Positions 44,290 through 52,239 of a stretch of 64,000 nt of DNA are shown here, one piece after another (within the stretch, counting starts at the first letter, position 1; each line of letters opens with the position of its first letter). The notes beneath the pieces were generated by a model. That model was given only the letters and a program-made list of their open reading frames with translations, was not told where the DNA came from and ran no database searches. The stretch comes from Candidatus Thorarchaeota archaeon (GTDB lineage Archaea; Asgardarchaeota; Thorarchaeia; Thorarchaeales; Thorarchaeaceae), in contig CP070761.1 of the NCBI GenBank assembly GCA_020348985.1, positions 1,790,931-1,854,930 on the forward strand, read 5' to 3'. The position numbers and the translations under genes were made by a program.

Positions 44290-44610
44290 GTCGTGTTAGC
44301 TTCATGAGCAGCTTCATCGAACGGACGCTCAGAAGTTAAAATCCTCCGCAACACACATAGAGAAAAAGGATTCTAGTACGGCGAATCTTCACCTACAAAG
44401 TGACTGGACAAATCGCTCTGAATAGAACTACAAACTGCTTTTTGACTTTGTTTAGAACTATACATCGCTAATGTGACAATGATAATTCCCTAATTCCTAA
44501 TAAAAGGTCTAGAAGACGCTGGTGGCCTGATTGGAGCAGAATGGTATAGGCTACAGATTCGAGAATATCTTTACTCTTTATTTGTGCCGTAATGCCCCGA
44601 GGTGATATCA
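44290..44610. other. Intergenic region, 321 bp
   Basis: It holds the promoter side of the basic orphan gene (TTTTAAC-like element near 44331-44342 on the minus strand). It also has an A/T-rich TATA-like stretch near 44562-44580, which would serve the acidic microprotein. Apart from these I see no gene, repeat or hairpin. Confidence 0.4.
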
Positions 44611-44712
44611 TTGCCTCTCGAGACATGGTATGAACCTGAACCAGAGAAAGAGGAAGAAGACGACTGGGACGATGACGATTGGGAAGACGATTCGGACGAT
44701 GATGACTGGTAG
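44611..44712 (+). CDS. Acidic, Trp/Asp-rich microprotein (33 aa)
   Basis: The 33-residue peptide begins LPLETWYEPEPEKEEE (TTG start) and continues with repeated DDW units, ending in DDDDW. Nearly two thirds of residues are Asp or Glu, with regularly spaced Trp. GAGGTGAT lies 4 nt before TTG 44611, a near-perfect ribosome-binding site, and a TATA-like element precedes it. Too short for usual gene finding. Such acidic tails occur in DNA mimics and in binding partners of basic proteins; the next ORF encodes a lysine-rich peptide. Confidence 0.6.
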   Translation: MPLETWYEPEPEKEEEDDWDDDDWEDDSDDDDW

Positions 44713-44785
44713 AAAGAGCATCACTGACTCTGATTCCAAGATCATCTTACTTCCCAAATATGACACTTGTGAAACTTGAACACAT

Positions 44786-44806
44786 AGTTTCATCTTGTAT
44801 GAAACT
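44786..44806. promoter_or_regulatory. 21-bp palindrome before the lysine-rich microprotein
   Basis: AGTTTCAT (44786-44793) and ATGAAACT (44799-44806) are perfect 8-bp arms around CTTGT. A partial extra copy (TTGTGAAACTT, 44767-44777) lies just upstream. It looks like an operator, 39-59 bp before the TTG at 44845. Confidence 0.55.
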
Positions 44807-44844
44807 TACGGCACTAAGCCTAACCCAATTCGGATGGACGAACG

Positions 44845-44934
44845 TTGGCAAAGAAGAAACCATCAACTCCAAAGAAGAAAGCCGCTCCTGAGAAGAAGGC
44901 AGCTCCGAAGAAGAAGGGCGGAAAGAAGAAGTAG
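44845..44934 (+). CDS. Lysine/alanine/proline-rich microprotein (29 aa), histone-tail-like
   Basis: The 29-residue peptide starts MAKKKPSTPKKKAAPEKK and ends GGKKK, a composition like histone H1 tails and the basic tails of bacterial HU-like proteins, but here free-standing. TTG 44845 follows GGATG at about 10 nt. An overlapping frame from an ATG at 44835 gives an Arg-rich sequence lacking such clear composition. The peptide probably binds nucleic acid or an acidic partner. A T-run at 45010-45017 may end the transcript. Confidence 0.55.
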   Translation: MAKKKPSTPKKKAAPEKKAAPKKKGGKKK

Positions 44935-45000
44935 AGACTTACGTGGGTTGAAGTTGAAAGAGCTCTATCCTATGCAAAGGATTTGCTTCCATCTCCAACC

Positions 45001-45017
45001 CCGCCCCCCTTTTTTTT
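45001..45017 (+). terminator. C-tract followed by eight Ts, probable terminator
   Basis: CCGCCCCCC followed by an 8-T run, 67-83 bp after the lysine-rich microprotein stop. It is the longest T-run in the window and fits archaeal intrinsic termination. Confidence 0.5.
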
Positions 45018-45162
45018 GCGCAGACTGTGAACGCAATTGTCTGCTAGCTGCAATTGAGTGATTCTCTCATTGATTGGGCCCCCTTGCCGAATCAAGAAAA
45101 ACCTGCTTGATTCAATCCCAATTCTCCAACTACAGATTGAATCTCATCAAATCAGGAGTTAG

Positions 45163-46011
45163 CTATTTTGCGACTATGTTTCTTGAGAACTCGTGCGCAG
45201 GCTGTTCAGGTTCATCGTGAACATGTCTGTCCCATCGCAACTCATCACAGAAGTCACCAGTGAAAAGCGTCACAGACCTTCTCATCCAGATGTTCTGATT
45301 GACATGTCTACCTATTCTAGGTCCCGGATAGCACACTGTGTAGTATGCAAGTTCTTGATCTTCGACATGATTCATAGATTCGTACCAGACACACTTGTCG
45401 AACTTAGCCAGAAACATGTCATCGTCAATATCCACAACACCAAACTCGAAAGCGTTGCTCTTCTCCCAAAACTCTACGAATGACTTGCGGGCTTCTCTTA
45501 GCGTTACTGTTCTTACTTGTTTCTTTGCAGCTTCCTTCCCCCAGAATTGAACAAACGCCTTGAAGATTTCAATTCCATCTTCCCTTCCCAGAGTCTCGAC
45601 CAAAGCAACAATTCTGTGATAGAGAAGCATGTGTTTGGCGCGCAAATAGTCGACATATCTAATCTGCACTTTATCCTGAGTTAGAGTATACCCCTCCTCA
45701 AGCGGGATATACTTCATGATGACTTGAAGACCCAGATCCTTGATCTTATGATGCGACCCGAGAATGGATTGGTCATCTGAGATTCTGTCAAATCCCACTT
45801 CGCTCAAGACAAACGAAGTATTCTCCAACTCGTTTGTATAGCTAGTCTTGACCTTCGTCAGGAAGTCATCAAGAATCTCTGGCTCGTTCATACCCACAAA
45901 CTCGAACATCAGTTCCATAGTCCATAGCCAATCGCGGATATGCTCCTCTAAGTTGATTTCTCCTTTGGCTTCTGGATCATATGTCTCGTAGTACTCGTAA
46001 TTGTCAGTCAT
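45163..46011 (-). CDS. Divergent ATC-hydrolase-like protein (member 3)
   Basis: The 282-residue protein has a helical N-terminal ~170 residues not found in the short family members. Its C-terminal part follows the family layout: KCVWYESM, a second Cys in YTVCYPGP, and SVTLFTGDFCDELRWDRH with the Gly-Asp and Cys-Asp. TTATATGAT on the minus strand lies 25-30 bp before ATG 46011, so the mRNA is probably leaderless and the longer frame to 46218 is rejected. It is divergent from member 4, and the two share a 123-bp intergenic region. Confidence 0.65.
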   Translation of the reverse strand: MTDNYEYYETYDPEAKGEINLEEHIRDWLWTMELMFEFVGMNEPEILDDFLTKVKTSYTNELENTSFVLSEVGFDRISDDQSILGSHHKIKDLGLQVIMKYIPLEEGYTLTQDKVQIRYVDYLRAKHMLLYHRIVALVETLGREDGIEIFKAFVQFWGKEAAKKQVRTVTLREARKSFVEFWEKSNAFEFGVVDIDDDMFLAKFDKCVWYESMNHVEDQELAYYTVCYPGPRIGRHVNQNIWMRRSVTLFTGDFCDELRWDRHVHDEPEQPAHEFSRNIVAK

Positions 46012-46134
46012 AGTTCCGCATTCGCTGCTAATCATATAACTGAAGCAAACGACGCAAGCTTGCTCTGGCCATGATTCTCTTAAGCCGAACTCAAGAGTAT
46101 CCAGCTCAATTAGTCGACTTGAAGAGGAAGTGGA

Positions 46135-46998
46135 ATGAGATTCAGGAGAGTTGGCACTCATGACCCAGACGCACTCGAGTTGCCTAGGGAAGTTCAGCCA
46201 ATCCAATTCGCGAAGCACTCACCCTTGAAGAGGCTGAATCTACTTCTTGACATTATCAAACAACACAGACCTAAAATCCTACATGACTACGTAACGAGGC
46301 TCCAGAAACGGTACGACGATTTGACCAAGATTGATCTGGTTAAAGCGAAGTCTATTGATGTATCAGAACTCATAGTTGAGTTCGATCATTTGAAGGAGTT
46401 CCCGATTCTGGCAGAGAGGAATCTCTCCTACTACCTTGAAATGCTTCAGCCATCAGATAGTTCAGACTGGAGGAGTGAAACCATAGAGGTCACTCAGAGA
46501 AATCAGCTTCGGGCAGTTCTCTGCCCAAAATACCTCAACATCAAAGTTCTGACAGAGACAATGGACAGACGAGAAGCCATCGAGCTCTACAAGACTTACC
46601 ACGATGAGTTCATGAGACATGGTCGCTCTTCTTCTGAGGACAGGTATGAGACGCTGAATGACTTCTCAGCCAGATGGGATCACGAGGACGATGACAGTAA
46701 TCGTGGTCTCATCCGAATCATCAGTGACGTAGAGGACGGGAAGCTATACTTGCGAAAGGACACATGTCTATGGGCCGATGCGATTGAGGACCTTGATGAC
46801 CAAGAACTGAAGTACTACGTCTGCTGCTACGGTGATTTCGAAAGCGCCAGACTGGCCAACAAGCACTTCGTATTGACTATGGAACGTACAATCATAGAAG
46901 GGCATCCCTACTGTGATTCTGTCTTTCATGATACAAGAATCAACCAAGACCTCAGTCATCCGTCAGATGATTTCTTTGCCAGAATGGAACCGGAATGA
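46135..46998 (+). CDS. Divergent ATC-hydrolase-like protein (member 4)
   Basis: The 287-residue protein parallels member 3: a helical N-terminal extension, then TCLWADAIEDLDDQELKYYVCCYG and ERTIIEGHPYCDSVFHD at the C terminus. The stretch DDQELKYY matches VEDQELAYY in member 3, so the two are close paralogues. ATG 46135 follows GAGGAAGTGGA. The gene ends 7 bp before the 3' end of tRNA-Leu on the other strand. Function unknown; catalysis is uncertain because the GD pair is GH here. Confidence 0.65.
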   Translation: MRFRRVGTHDPDALELPREVQPIQFAKHSPLKRLNLLLDIIKQHRPKILHDYVTRLQKRYDDLTKIDLVKAKSIDVSELIVEFDHLKEFPILAERNLSYYLEMLQPSDSSDWRSETIEVTQRNQLRAVLCPKYLNIKVLTETMDRREAIELYKTYHDEFMRHGRSSSEDRYETLNDFSARWDHEDDDSNRGLIRIISDVEDGKLYLRKDTCLWADAIEDLDDQELKYYVCCYGDFESARLANKHFVLTMERTIIEGHPYCDSVFHDTRINQDLSHPSDDFFARMEPE

Positions 46999-47005
46999 AA
47001 TAGGG

Positions 47006-47116
47006 TGGTGCCGAGGGCGAGATTCGAACTCGCGAACCCCTACGAGAATGGATATCCCATTCAGGTCAACCTTCTGATCTTGAGTCCATCGCCGTTGACC
47101 GCTTGGCTACCTCGGC
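47006..47116 (-). tRNA. tRNA-Leu(CAA) with anticodon-loop intron and encoded CCA
   Basis: On the minus strand GCCGAGG pairs with CCTCGGC. The anticodon stem ATGGA/TCCAT holds loop CTCAAG-A, so the anticodon is CAA. A 25-nt intron (about 47054-47078) lies at the usual site after position 37. The long variable arm (CTC-GTA-GGG) and T arm GCGAG-TTCGAAT-CTCGC identify class II tRNA-Leu. CCA is encoded. A CTATATGG element about 30 bp upstream is the likely promoter. Confidence 0.93.
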
Positions 47117-47359
47117 ATGTTGGAGCAAATCAGCTTGGTTGTCCATATAGCCATTTCGTAGGACTAACTGCATCATCTAAGGAGTATCCACTCGCATAGT
47201 CTTCTACAGCCACAACCATGTATCCAGACCCTTGCTATGAACAAGGAACTCAGATTGGTTAGTACAGAACATGGAGAAGGAGAAGCCAAGAGAGTGCCAC
47301 ACTAGGGGGACCAATGCAAATCTCTCAGACTCCTCCTTTCTTTTGTGCATTATTCTACC

Positions 47360-48013
47360 TCATGTGTTGGCTACTCTCGTTCGAATACTGCTGATTAACA
47401 CAATAGCCCAAATCAGAAATGTGGCCCCCATCCCCAAGAACCAACTCTCTGATTGCAGATAAGCGGGGACTATTTCAACAGACAGTATATTGATTGCAAC
47501 ACCCTGCCCATACCAATGCAGCTGAGTCGAGCTGTGATTCCTGAGTTCAAAAGAAACGGCCACGTCCAGAAAGACGTTCGTGCCCCCCTCTAGGATGACG
47601 GGCAAGACTTCAGCACGTCCACCGTATCTGACTGTAGAAGCATTCTCAACCTCAAGCCTAGGATAATGACTACCCACCAACCAAGGGATGTCTTCATCCA
47701 TGAAAGGAGGAGATGCGTTCACCGGAGTGAAAAAGAACCTGACCTGCTCGACAGTAAGGTCCACTGGTGTATCATCTATGATGTTAATCGTGAAGTTGAA
47801 CCAGACTCTGGTCGGTACAGACTCGTACATAACAGGTTGTGCAGAAACCGTTATTGATCCAAAGTGTGGGTCATCATCAAGATATTGAAATGCCTCGGTC
47901 CTTCGTTCTTGACCATAACCATATACTGCTCTAGCAATGGTGTCAGTGTAGACTGCCATCACGAAGAATGAAACGGTTATGATGGTCAGAATGAGATAGA
48001 TTCCCTTTCTCAA
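47360..48013 (-). CDS. Cell-surface protein anchored at both ends
   Basis: The 217-residue protein has an N-terminal membrane span (residues 5-25), about 150 residues of beta-rich extracellular sequence with several N-x-S/T sequons, and a second span (about 188-208) before RTRVANT. This looks like a beta-sandwich held outside the membrane. No family is recognised. TTG 48013 follows GGAGGAGTG. It lies downstream of a decayed TPR gene, with which it may once have shared a transcript. Confidence 0.6.
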   Translation of the reverse strand: MRKGIYLILTIITVSFFVMAVYTDTIARAVYGYGQERRTEAFQYLDDDPHFGSITVSAQPVMYESVPTRVWFNFTINIIDDTPVDLTVEQVRFFFTPVNASPPFMDEDIPWLVGSHYPRLEVENASTVRYGGRAEVLPVILEGGTNVFLDVAVSFELRNHSSTQLHWYGQGVAINILSVEIVPAYLQSESWFLGMGATFLIWAIVLISSIRTRVANT

Positions 48014-48047
48014 AACAGCACTCCTCCTTTACTCTCTGAGCTGCTCA

Positions 48048-48298
48048 TCATTTGACCTCCGTCAGTAGTTTTTCGGCCCTCTTGTTGCTGGCATCCAACC
48101 GTAGCGCAGTTGTGACTGCGTACCATGCTTCTTCGTAGCTTTCAAAGCAAGCCATACCTCCCCCAAGTCGGTCCCCAGTTCCGAGTTTGACCTGTCCAGT
48201 GAGAGTACATTTGTAAAGGAATCTATCGCACCTTCATAATCTCTTTCGCTCTGCCTAAATCTACCTTCATGCCACAGTTTGTGATACTCACTATCAAT
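48048..48298 (-). pseudogene. Remnant of a TPR-repeat gene (5'-truncated and frameshifted)
   Basis: In one minus-strand frame 48298 to about 48156 reads as a TPR unit (YHKLWHEGRF, DYEGAIDSFTNVLSLD). After GLGEVW-like sequence the TPR pattern continues in another frame (FESYEEAWYAVTTALRLDASNKRAEKLL) to a stop at 48048. The 5' end is cut exactly where the truncated tRNA-Leu copy begins, so the gene has no start codon. It probably decayed after a recombination at the tRNA. Confidence 0.6.
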
Positions 48299-48381
48299 GA
48301 ACCCCTACGAGAATGGATGTCCCATTAAGGCCAACCCTATGATCTTGAGTCCATCGCCGTTGACCGCTTGGCTACCTCGGC
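48299..48381 (-). pseudogene. Truncated tRNA-Leu(CAA) copy lacking the T arm and 3' acceptor strand
   Basis: 83 bp match the 5' part of the intact tRNA-Leu (47034-47116) through the intron and the variable arm GTAGGGGTTC, and then stop. I count five differences and all are inside the 25-nt intron; the exon bases are identical. A TATA box (GATATATAGC, 48408-48417) is kept about 30 bp upstream, so it may still be transcribed. It cannot fold into a full tRNA. Confidence 0.8.
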
Positions 48382-48407
48382 ATTCGTTCTGATACTCAAT
48401 TGGGTCG

Positions 48408-48417
48408 ATATATAGCA
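48408..48417 (-). promoter_or_regulatory. TATA box upstream of the truncated tRNA-Leu
   Basis: On the minus strand GCTATATATC lies about 27-36 bp before the first base of the truncated tRNA. The intact tRNA-Leu has a similar element at the same distance. Confidence 0.5.
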
Positions 48418-48508
48418 GTTTTGGACTTGCTCAGCAACTCGCAGTGAGCGCACAGGATATATGGGTTAGTCTATAATTGCAGTACATCAGACTCGCGAAC
48501 TGGAGGAA

Positions 48509-50167
48509 ATGGACCTGGCTAGGAAATGGATGGCAATCGCGAAAGCCGAGTTCATGGTGCAAACCTCCCGGCTCCGCCGTTGGCGTAAAGGAATCAGTCT
48601 ATTGTTGCTGCTCTTTGGAGTCGTCTGGGCCCTATATATAATCCCAACAATCATGTCTAATCTTCTCGCCGAGCTTGGCACGACGGTCGAATTGGTCTTC
48701 ATGGCAAGCTTTCCTAGCTTAATGCGTTCAGCAATGCTCTTCCTTTGGATAGTTCTGTTAGTCTATCCAATTTCCTACGCGCTTCAAGAAATTCGAATTG
48801 GACAATGGGAAATTATGCTAAGTAACAATGTCAGTACACGCGACATGATGTTTGGAATGTTCATGGGGAAGGTACCAAGCTATGGTCTGTTGGTACTCTT
48901 TGCAGCCCCGATTATGCTCTCACCCTTTGCATTGCTCTTTGAGGTCAGTTTACTGGGTCAGACTATCATGTATCTAGTCGTATACTTTGTAGCAGTTGGT
49001 ACGCTCTTTCTTTCCACCCTGATCACTACAGCAATTCAGGCAAAGCTAGGTGATTCGCCTAGAGGGAACGATATAGCTAAGGCCCTAGCAATGGTAGTAG
49101 CTGTCGTGATTGTAGGTCCGATGTACGGTCTCATATACTTTGCAGACTCGATGTCGGCAGTTTTAGGCATGGATGTCTTTCTTCTTTTCCCATTCACCTG
49201 GGGTGCTGACGTTATTTCGTGGACTGTCATAGTGTTCAATGGAGTAGGCATAACGGCAAGCGCTTTTCTCAGCATCCTCAGATTAGATGCATTAACGAGC
49301 CTGCTTTTGCTGGTTCTTTTCACTGTGGGATCAGTGGGCCTAGCGGATCGATCTGCTGATAGGATCTTTAGTTTTGGTGCAGGGCCAAGAACAGAGAAGA
49401 TTACAACCGTCGGTGAAGAGAATCGCATTCTGAAGAACATAAGACGCATTTGGCCAGGATCCTTCGGCGTGATGGTTGTAACGTCTATCAAGGAGTTCAG
49501 CAGGAAAATGCAGAACGTCTCTCGACTGGCCTACGGCGTTGTCCTATCTGTTCTTCTTCCAGTCATCTTGAATGCCTCGATTGGATCCATTGGAGAGGAG
49601 GCTCCGGCTGAAGTACGTGGAATAATCACTCTGATGACATTTCTCATGCTGGGCTTCATGTTGGCCATGTTAGCCGGGATAACATTCGGAGGGATTGGAT
49701 TCCTCGAGTCCAAAAGTCAACTCTGGATAATAATGTCTGCACCGAGAGGCGCATGGAAGTTCGCCAAGGCCCGAATCACGCAGTCTTTGCTGCTTTCCAT
49801 ACCTCTAGCCATCATCCCCTCGGTACCGGTGGTAGTACTGTTTGGATTTGGTGTTGCTGAGTTTCTCGCCCTCGTCGCTTTTACATGGTGGACAATATCG
49901 GGTGCTGTTTTGCTCAGTACCGGAGTGACTGCGAACAATCCTGCATACGAAGATCAGAAAAGCACCGCGTTCTACGTTAACACCTTCGCATCCATCGTCT
50001 TGATCATGATTGTCATGATCCTCTCATTATTTCCAGCAATCTCTCTTATGACGATCTATGCGAGCTTGCCGTTGTTCTTGATCATACTCAGCACACCTCT
50101 CGTACTCGTCGGCATAGGTGTCTTCTTCATAGGCATAGGAAGAATGTCGAGAGCCGAAATCGCGTGA
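48509..50167 (+). CDS. ABC-2-like membrane permease of unknown substrate
   Basis: The 552-residue protein has about 12 membrane spans in two similar halves. Each half starts with a cytoplasmic amphipathic segment (KWMAIAKAEFMVQTSRLRRWRKG; SFGVMVVTSIKEFSRKMQNVSRL), as in ABC-2-type exporter permeases. No ATPase subunit is next to it; the partner must be elsewhere. GGAGG lies very close to ATG 48509, so a downstream ATG at 48530 is a possible alternative. It converges with the MBL gene (3 bp apart). Confidence 0.7.
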   Translation: MDLARKWMAIAKAEFMVQTSRLRRWRKGISLLLLLFGVVWALYIIPTIMSNLLAELGTTVELVFMASFPSLMRSAMLFLWIVLLVYPISYALQEIRIGQWEIMLSNNVSTRDMMFGMFMGKVPSYGLLVLFAAPIMLSPFALLFEVSLLGQTIMYLVVYFVAVGTLFLSTLITTAIQAKLGDSPRGNDIAKALAMVVAVVIVGPMYGLIYFADSMSAVLGMDVFLLFPFTWGADVISWTVIVFNGVGITASAFLSILRLDALTSLLLLVLFTVGSVGLADRSADRIFSFGAGPRTEKITTVGEENRILKNIRRIWPGSFGVMVVTSIKEFSRKMQNVSRLAYGVVLSVLLPVILNASIGSIGEEAPAEVRGIITLMTFLMLGFMLAMLAGITFGGIGFLESKSQLWIIMSAPRGAWKFAKARITQSLLLSIPLAIIPSVPVVVLFGFGVAEFLALVAFTWWTISGAVLLSTGVTANNPAYEDQKSTAFYVNTFASIVLIMIVMILSLFPAISLMTIYASLPLFLIILSTPLVLVGIGVFFIGIGRMSRAEIA

Positions 50168-50170
50168 CAC

Positions 50171-50896
50171 TCACAACTGAAGCTTCACAATGTCTAGCAT
50201 CTTGGGAATGATGACCTCGCAATCAGAAAATTCCCTTTCAACTAGCCCCTTGAACCTCTTTGTCTGTTTACCTGTTCCGTGGAAAGCGACCGCGACGCTC
50301 GGCTGCAAGTCCATTGCCATTGCCAACGCCACTTCTGGAGCACAAGTCGGTGAAGGTGATCCAGTTGGGAGGAAAGCCACGTTTGATTTGAAATTCCTCC
50401 AGCTCATGTACCCCGAATCTCCAGCGTGGAAGATACTTGTTCTCCCCCAGCTGACTCTAAACATGCTTATTGGCCGAGGATGAACTCCAACTAGACTTGC
50501 AACCTTCGCATTCCCTACAGTGAAAATGTCCTTCTTGTCCTCTGGGTTTCTCGAAGTGAGCTTGTCCGATGGGACATACTTCTCTAAATCGTCAGCAACC
50601 TGTCTCTCTGCTACTATGTGGGCACGTGTTGCTCCGAATAGTCGCCTCGCTGCGCCCCTGTTATAGTGATCACTATGGGTATGTGTATAGAGAATAAGAT
50701 CTAGTTCCTTGATTGCCATACTCTGAATCTGCGTCGGGAATCTGGCGGTGTCGATTGCGGCAGTTCCATTGTCGGTTCTCACAATCACTCTAGAGGCTCC
50801 CAAGTACAGAAAGGCGATCTCCTTCTTCTCAAGCGTAAGTGAATAAAGCCTGCGTATTGAATCAACGACATCATTCGTATCTGCCAAAGGCTCCAC
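50171..50896 (-). CDS. Metallo-beta-lactamase-fold hydrolase (UlaG/UPF0173-like)
   Basis: The 241-residue protein has the HxHxDH motif in YTHTHSDHYN, further metal-site residues in VGVHPRP and FHAGDSGYM, and VAFHGTGKQ near the end. This is the layout of the L-ascorbate-6-phosphate lactonase/UPF0173 branch. The substrate is unknown. GTG 50896 follows GAGGAG. Confidence 0.83.
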   Translation of the reverse strand: MEPLADTNDVVDSIRRLYSLTLEKKEIAFLYLGASRVIVRTDNGTAAIDTARFPTQIQSMAIKELDLILYTHTHSDHYNRGAARRLFGATRAHIVAERQVADDLEKYVPSDKLTSRNPEDKKDIFTVGNAKVASLVGVHPRPISMFRVSWGRTSIFHAGDSGYMSWRNFKSNVAFLPTGSPSPTCAPEVALAMAMDLQPSVAVAFHGTGKQTKRFKGLVEREFSDCEVIIPKMLDIVKLQL

Positions 50897-51029
50897 TACT
50901 CCTCAGAGTCATTGACCTAGCAGCGCCCTCCCCTATGACTAAAGTGGTTTCCCATCAGAGTAATCTATTAGGCAGGATTATCCTAAGCAAATCCATACCC
51001 AGAAGTCTCTAGGCGTCAAGTAACAGGTC

Positions 51030-51356
51030 CTACTCCTCCAAAAGAGGTCTAATCTGTGCGTAGAAGTCAGTAAGTATCTTTGACTTGTTGTCCTCAGTTT
51101 CCAGGATGAACAAACGAATCTGTTGTCCGACCTTGATCTCCTTTATGAGACCCATGTCAACAAGTGGTTGCATTACCCTGTGAATCGTGGAGTGTGCCAG
51201 TCCAGTCTCCTTGGCGATGCGGCTTAGGTTGAAGAAGTCCTTCGGACGGTCTAGGAAATGTTGAACCACTCTGGTCTGAGCACGGGAGGCGAAGATCTTC
51301 TCAAGAAGCTTAGTCACTCTTGCAGGTCTGACATCTGGTTCCTCTGTTTTACTCAT
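51030..51356 (-). CDS. Winged-helix DNA-binding protein, overlapping pyrH
   Basis: The 108-residue product is a winged helix: RVVQHFLDRPKDFFNLSRIAKETGLAHSTIHRVMQPLVDMGLI, here given as helices 2-3 in outline, followed by a wing and a C-terminal helix. It is MarR/ArsR-like with no visible ligand domain. ATG 51356 lies inside the last codons of pyrH (GTG C-ATG-AG TAA), so the two overlap by 8 bp and are probably translationally coupled. Confidence 0.75.
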   Translation of the reverse strand: MSKTEEPDVRPARVTKLLEKIFASRAQTRVVQHFLDRPKDFFNLSRIAKETGLAHSTIHRVMQPLVDMGLIKEIKVGQQIRLFILETEDNKSKILTDFYAQIRPLLEE

Positions 51357-52035
51357 GCACAATAACACTCCCGATTTTCTTCCCCTCAAAGATGTTCCTT
51401 AGATTCTCTGGGTCCCTTCCATCGAAGATTACTGCGCTAATCTTTGATCGTTCTACGACTCTTATTGCGACAGGGTCAAAGAGCTTATACTCTCCTGCTC
51501 TAGTACCCCCAGCAGAAAGAATCGACCTGAGTTCTGCTATCTTGACAGTATCTAGCTTCTTTGCTCCAGACAGCTTTGGATCCTTGTCATATACCCCGTC
51601 CACGTTAGTGGCGTTGAAGAGCCTCTCAGCTCCAACGGTTTCTGCTGCAACTGCCGCCACAGCATTTGTCGATTGAGCAGGGATTAGTCCGCCCATAAGC
51701 ACAACCTTGCCGTATTGGATTGCAGTCTCAAGTTCGTCAAGTGACTCGACAATCTTTGGATAGGCCACATCACCTAAGGCAGCACCAAGTAGCTCTGCAT
51801 TCTGTCTTGCCATCTTGATACCTATCCAGTCACACTGAGCTTCACTTGCACCTAGCTCTCGGGCGGCCTCAATGAACATTCTAGCTGGTTTTCCGCCCCC
51901 GACTACGATGACCAGCTGATGTCCCTCTTTAGAAAGTCCCAAGATCACGTCCGCATATCTTCTGATTCGGTCAGTTAGGACCTCGCCTGCGTCGTCATAG
52001 AGGAGTGATCCTCCGATCTTGAGGACAGCTCTCAA
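51349..52035 (-). CDS. pyrH: UMP kinase, archaeal type
   Basis: The 228-residue amino-acid-kinase-fold enzyme phosphorylates UMP to UDP. It has LKIGGSLLYDD, the glycine-rich VVVGGGKPARMF, GGLIPAQSTNAVAA and NATNVDGVYDKDP, all as in archaeal PyrH. TTG 52035 gives MRAVLKIGGSLL, the usual N terminus, with GGAG 8 nt upstream. GTG 52080 would add 15 unmatched residues. It is followed by an overlapping winged-helix gene. Confidence 0.92.
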   Translation of the reverse strand: MRAVLKIGGSLLYDDAGEVLTDRIRRYADVILGLSKEGHQLVIVVGGGKPARMFIEAARELGASEAQCDWIGIKMARQNAELLGAALGDVAYPKIVESLDELETAIQYGKVVLMGGLIPAQSTNAVAAVAAETVGAERLFNATNVDGVYDKDPKLSGAKKLDTVKIAELRSILSAGGTRAGEYKLFDPVAIRVVERSKISAVIFDGRDPENLRNIFEGKKIGSVIVHE

Positions 52036-52239
52036 ATCTTGTTCTCCATCTGCCCAGAACTGCAGACGAGATGTCTTCACTTGGGTGATTAAAGAAGCTT
52101 ATTTGGATGAATAGTCAAGCTCGACGATATTTCGAAGCTAATTGCGCAACCTGTAGAAACTGCCGGACAGACCGGAAAAGCACAATGAATCCTTTTATGC
52201 ACACGCCACCGCAATTTGATTGTTCGAAGTGGTGACATT

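Noticed and set aside
44795..45061. An Arg-rich 88-aa frame overlapping the lysine-rich microprotein
   Set aside because: It is the shifted reading of AAG-rich codons. The shorter frame gives a clean Lys/Ala/Pro composition and its own start, while the Arg-rich frame runs on past it into unrelated sequence.
48299..48381. The truncated tRNA-Leu as the 5' half of a trans-spliced (split) tRNA
   Set aside because: Split tRNAs break at the intron position, but this copy continues through the whole intron and into the variable arm, and a complete tRNA-Leu(CAA) lies 1.2 kb away. A truncated duplicate is simpler.
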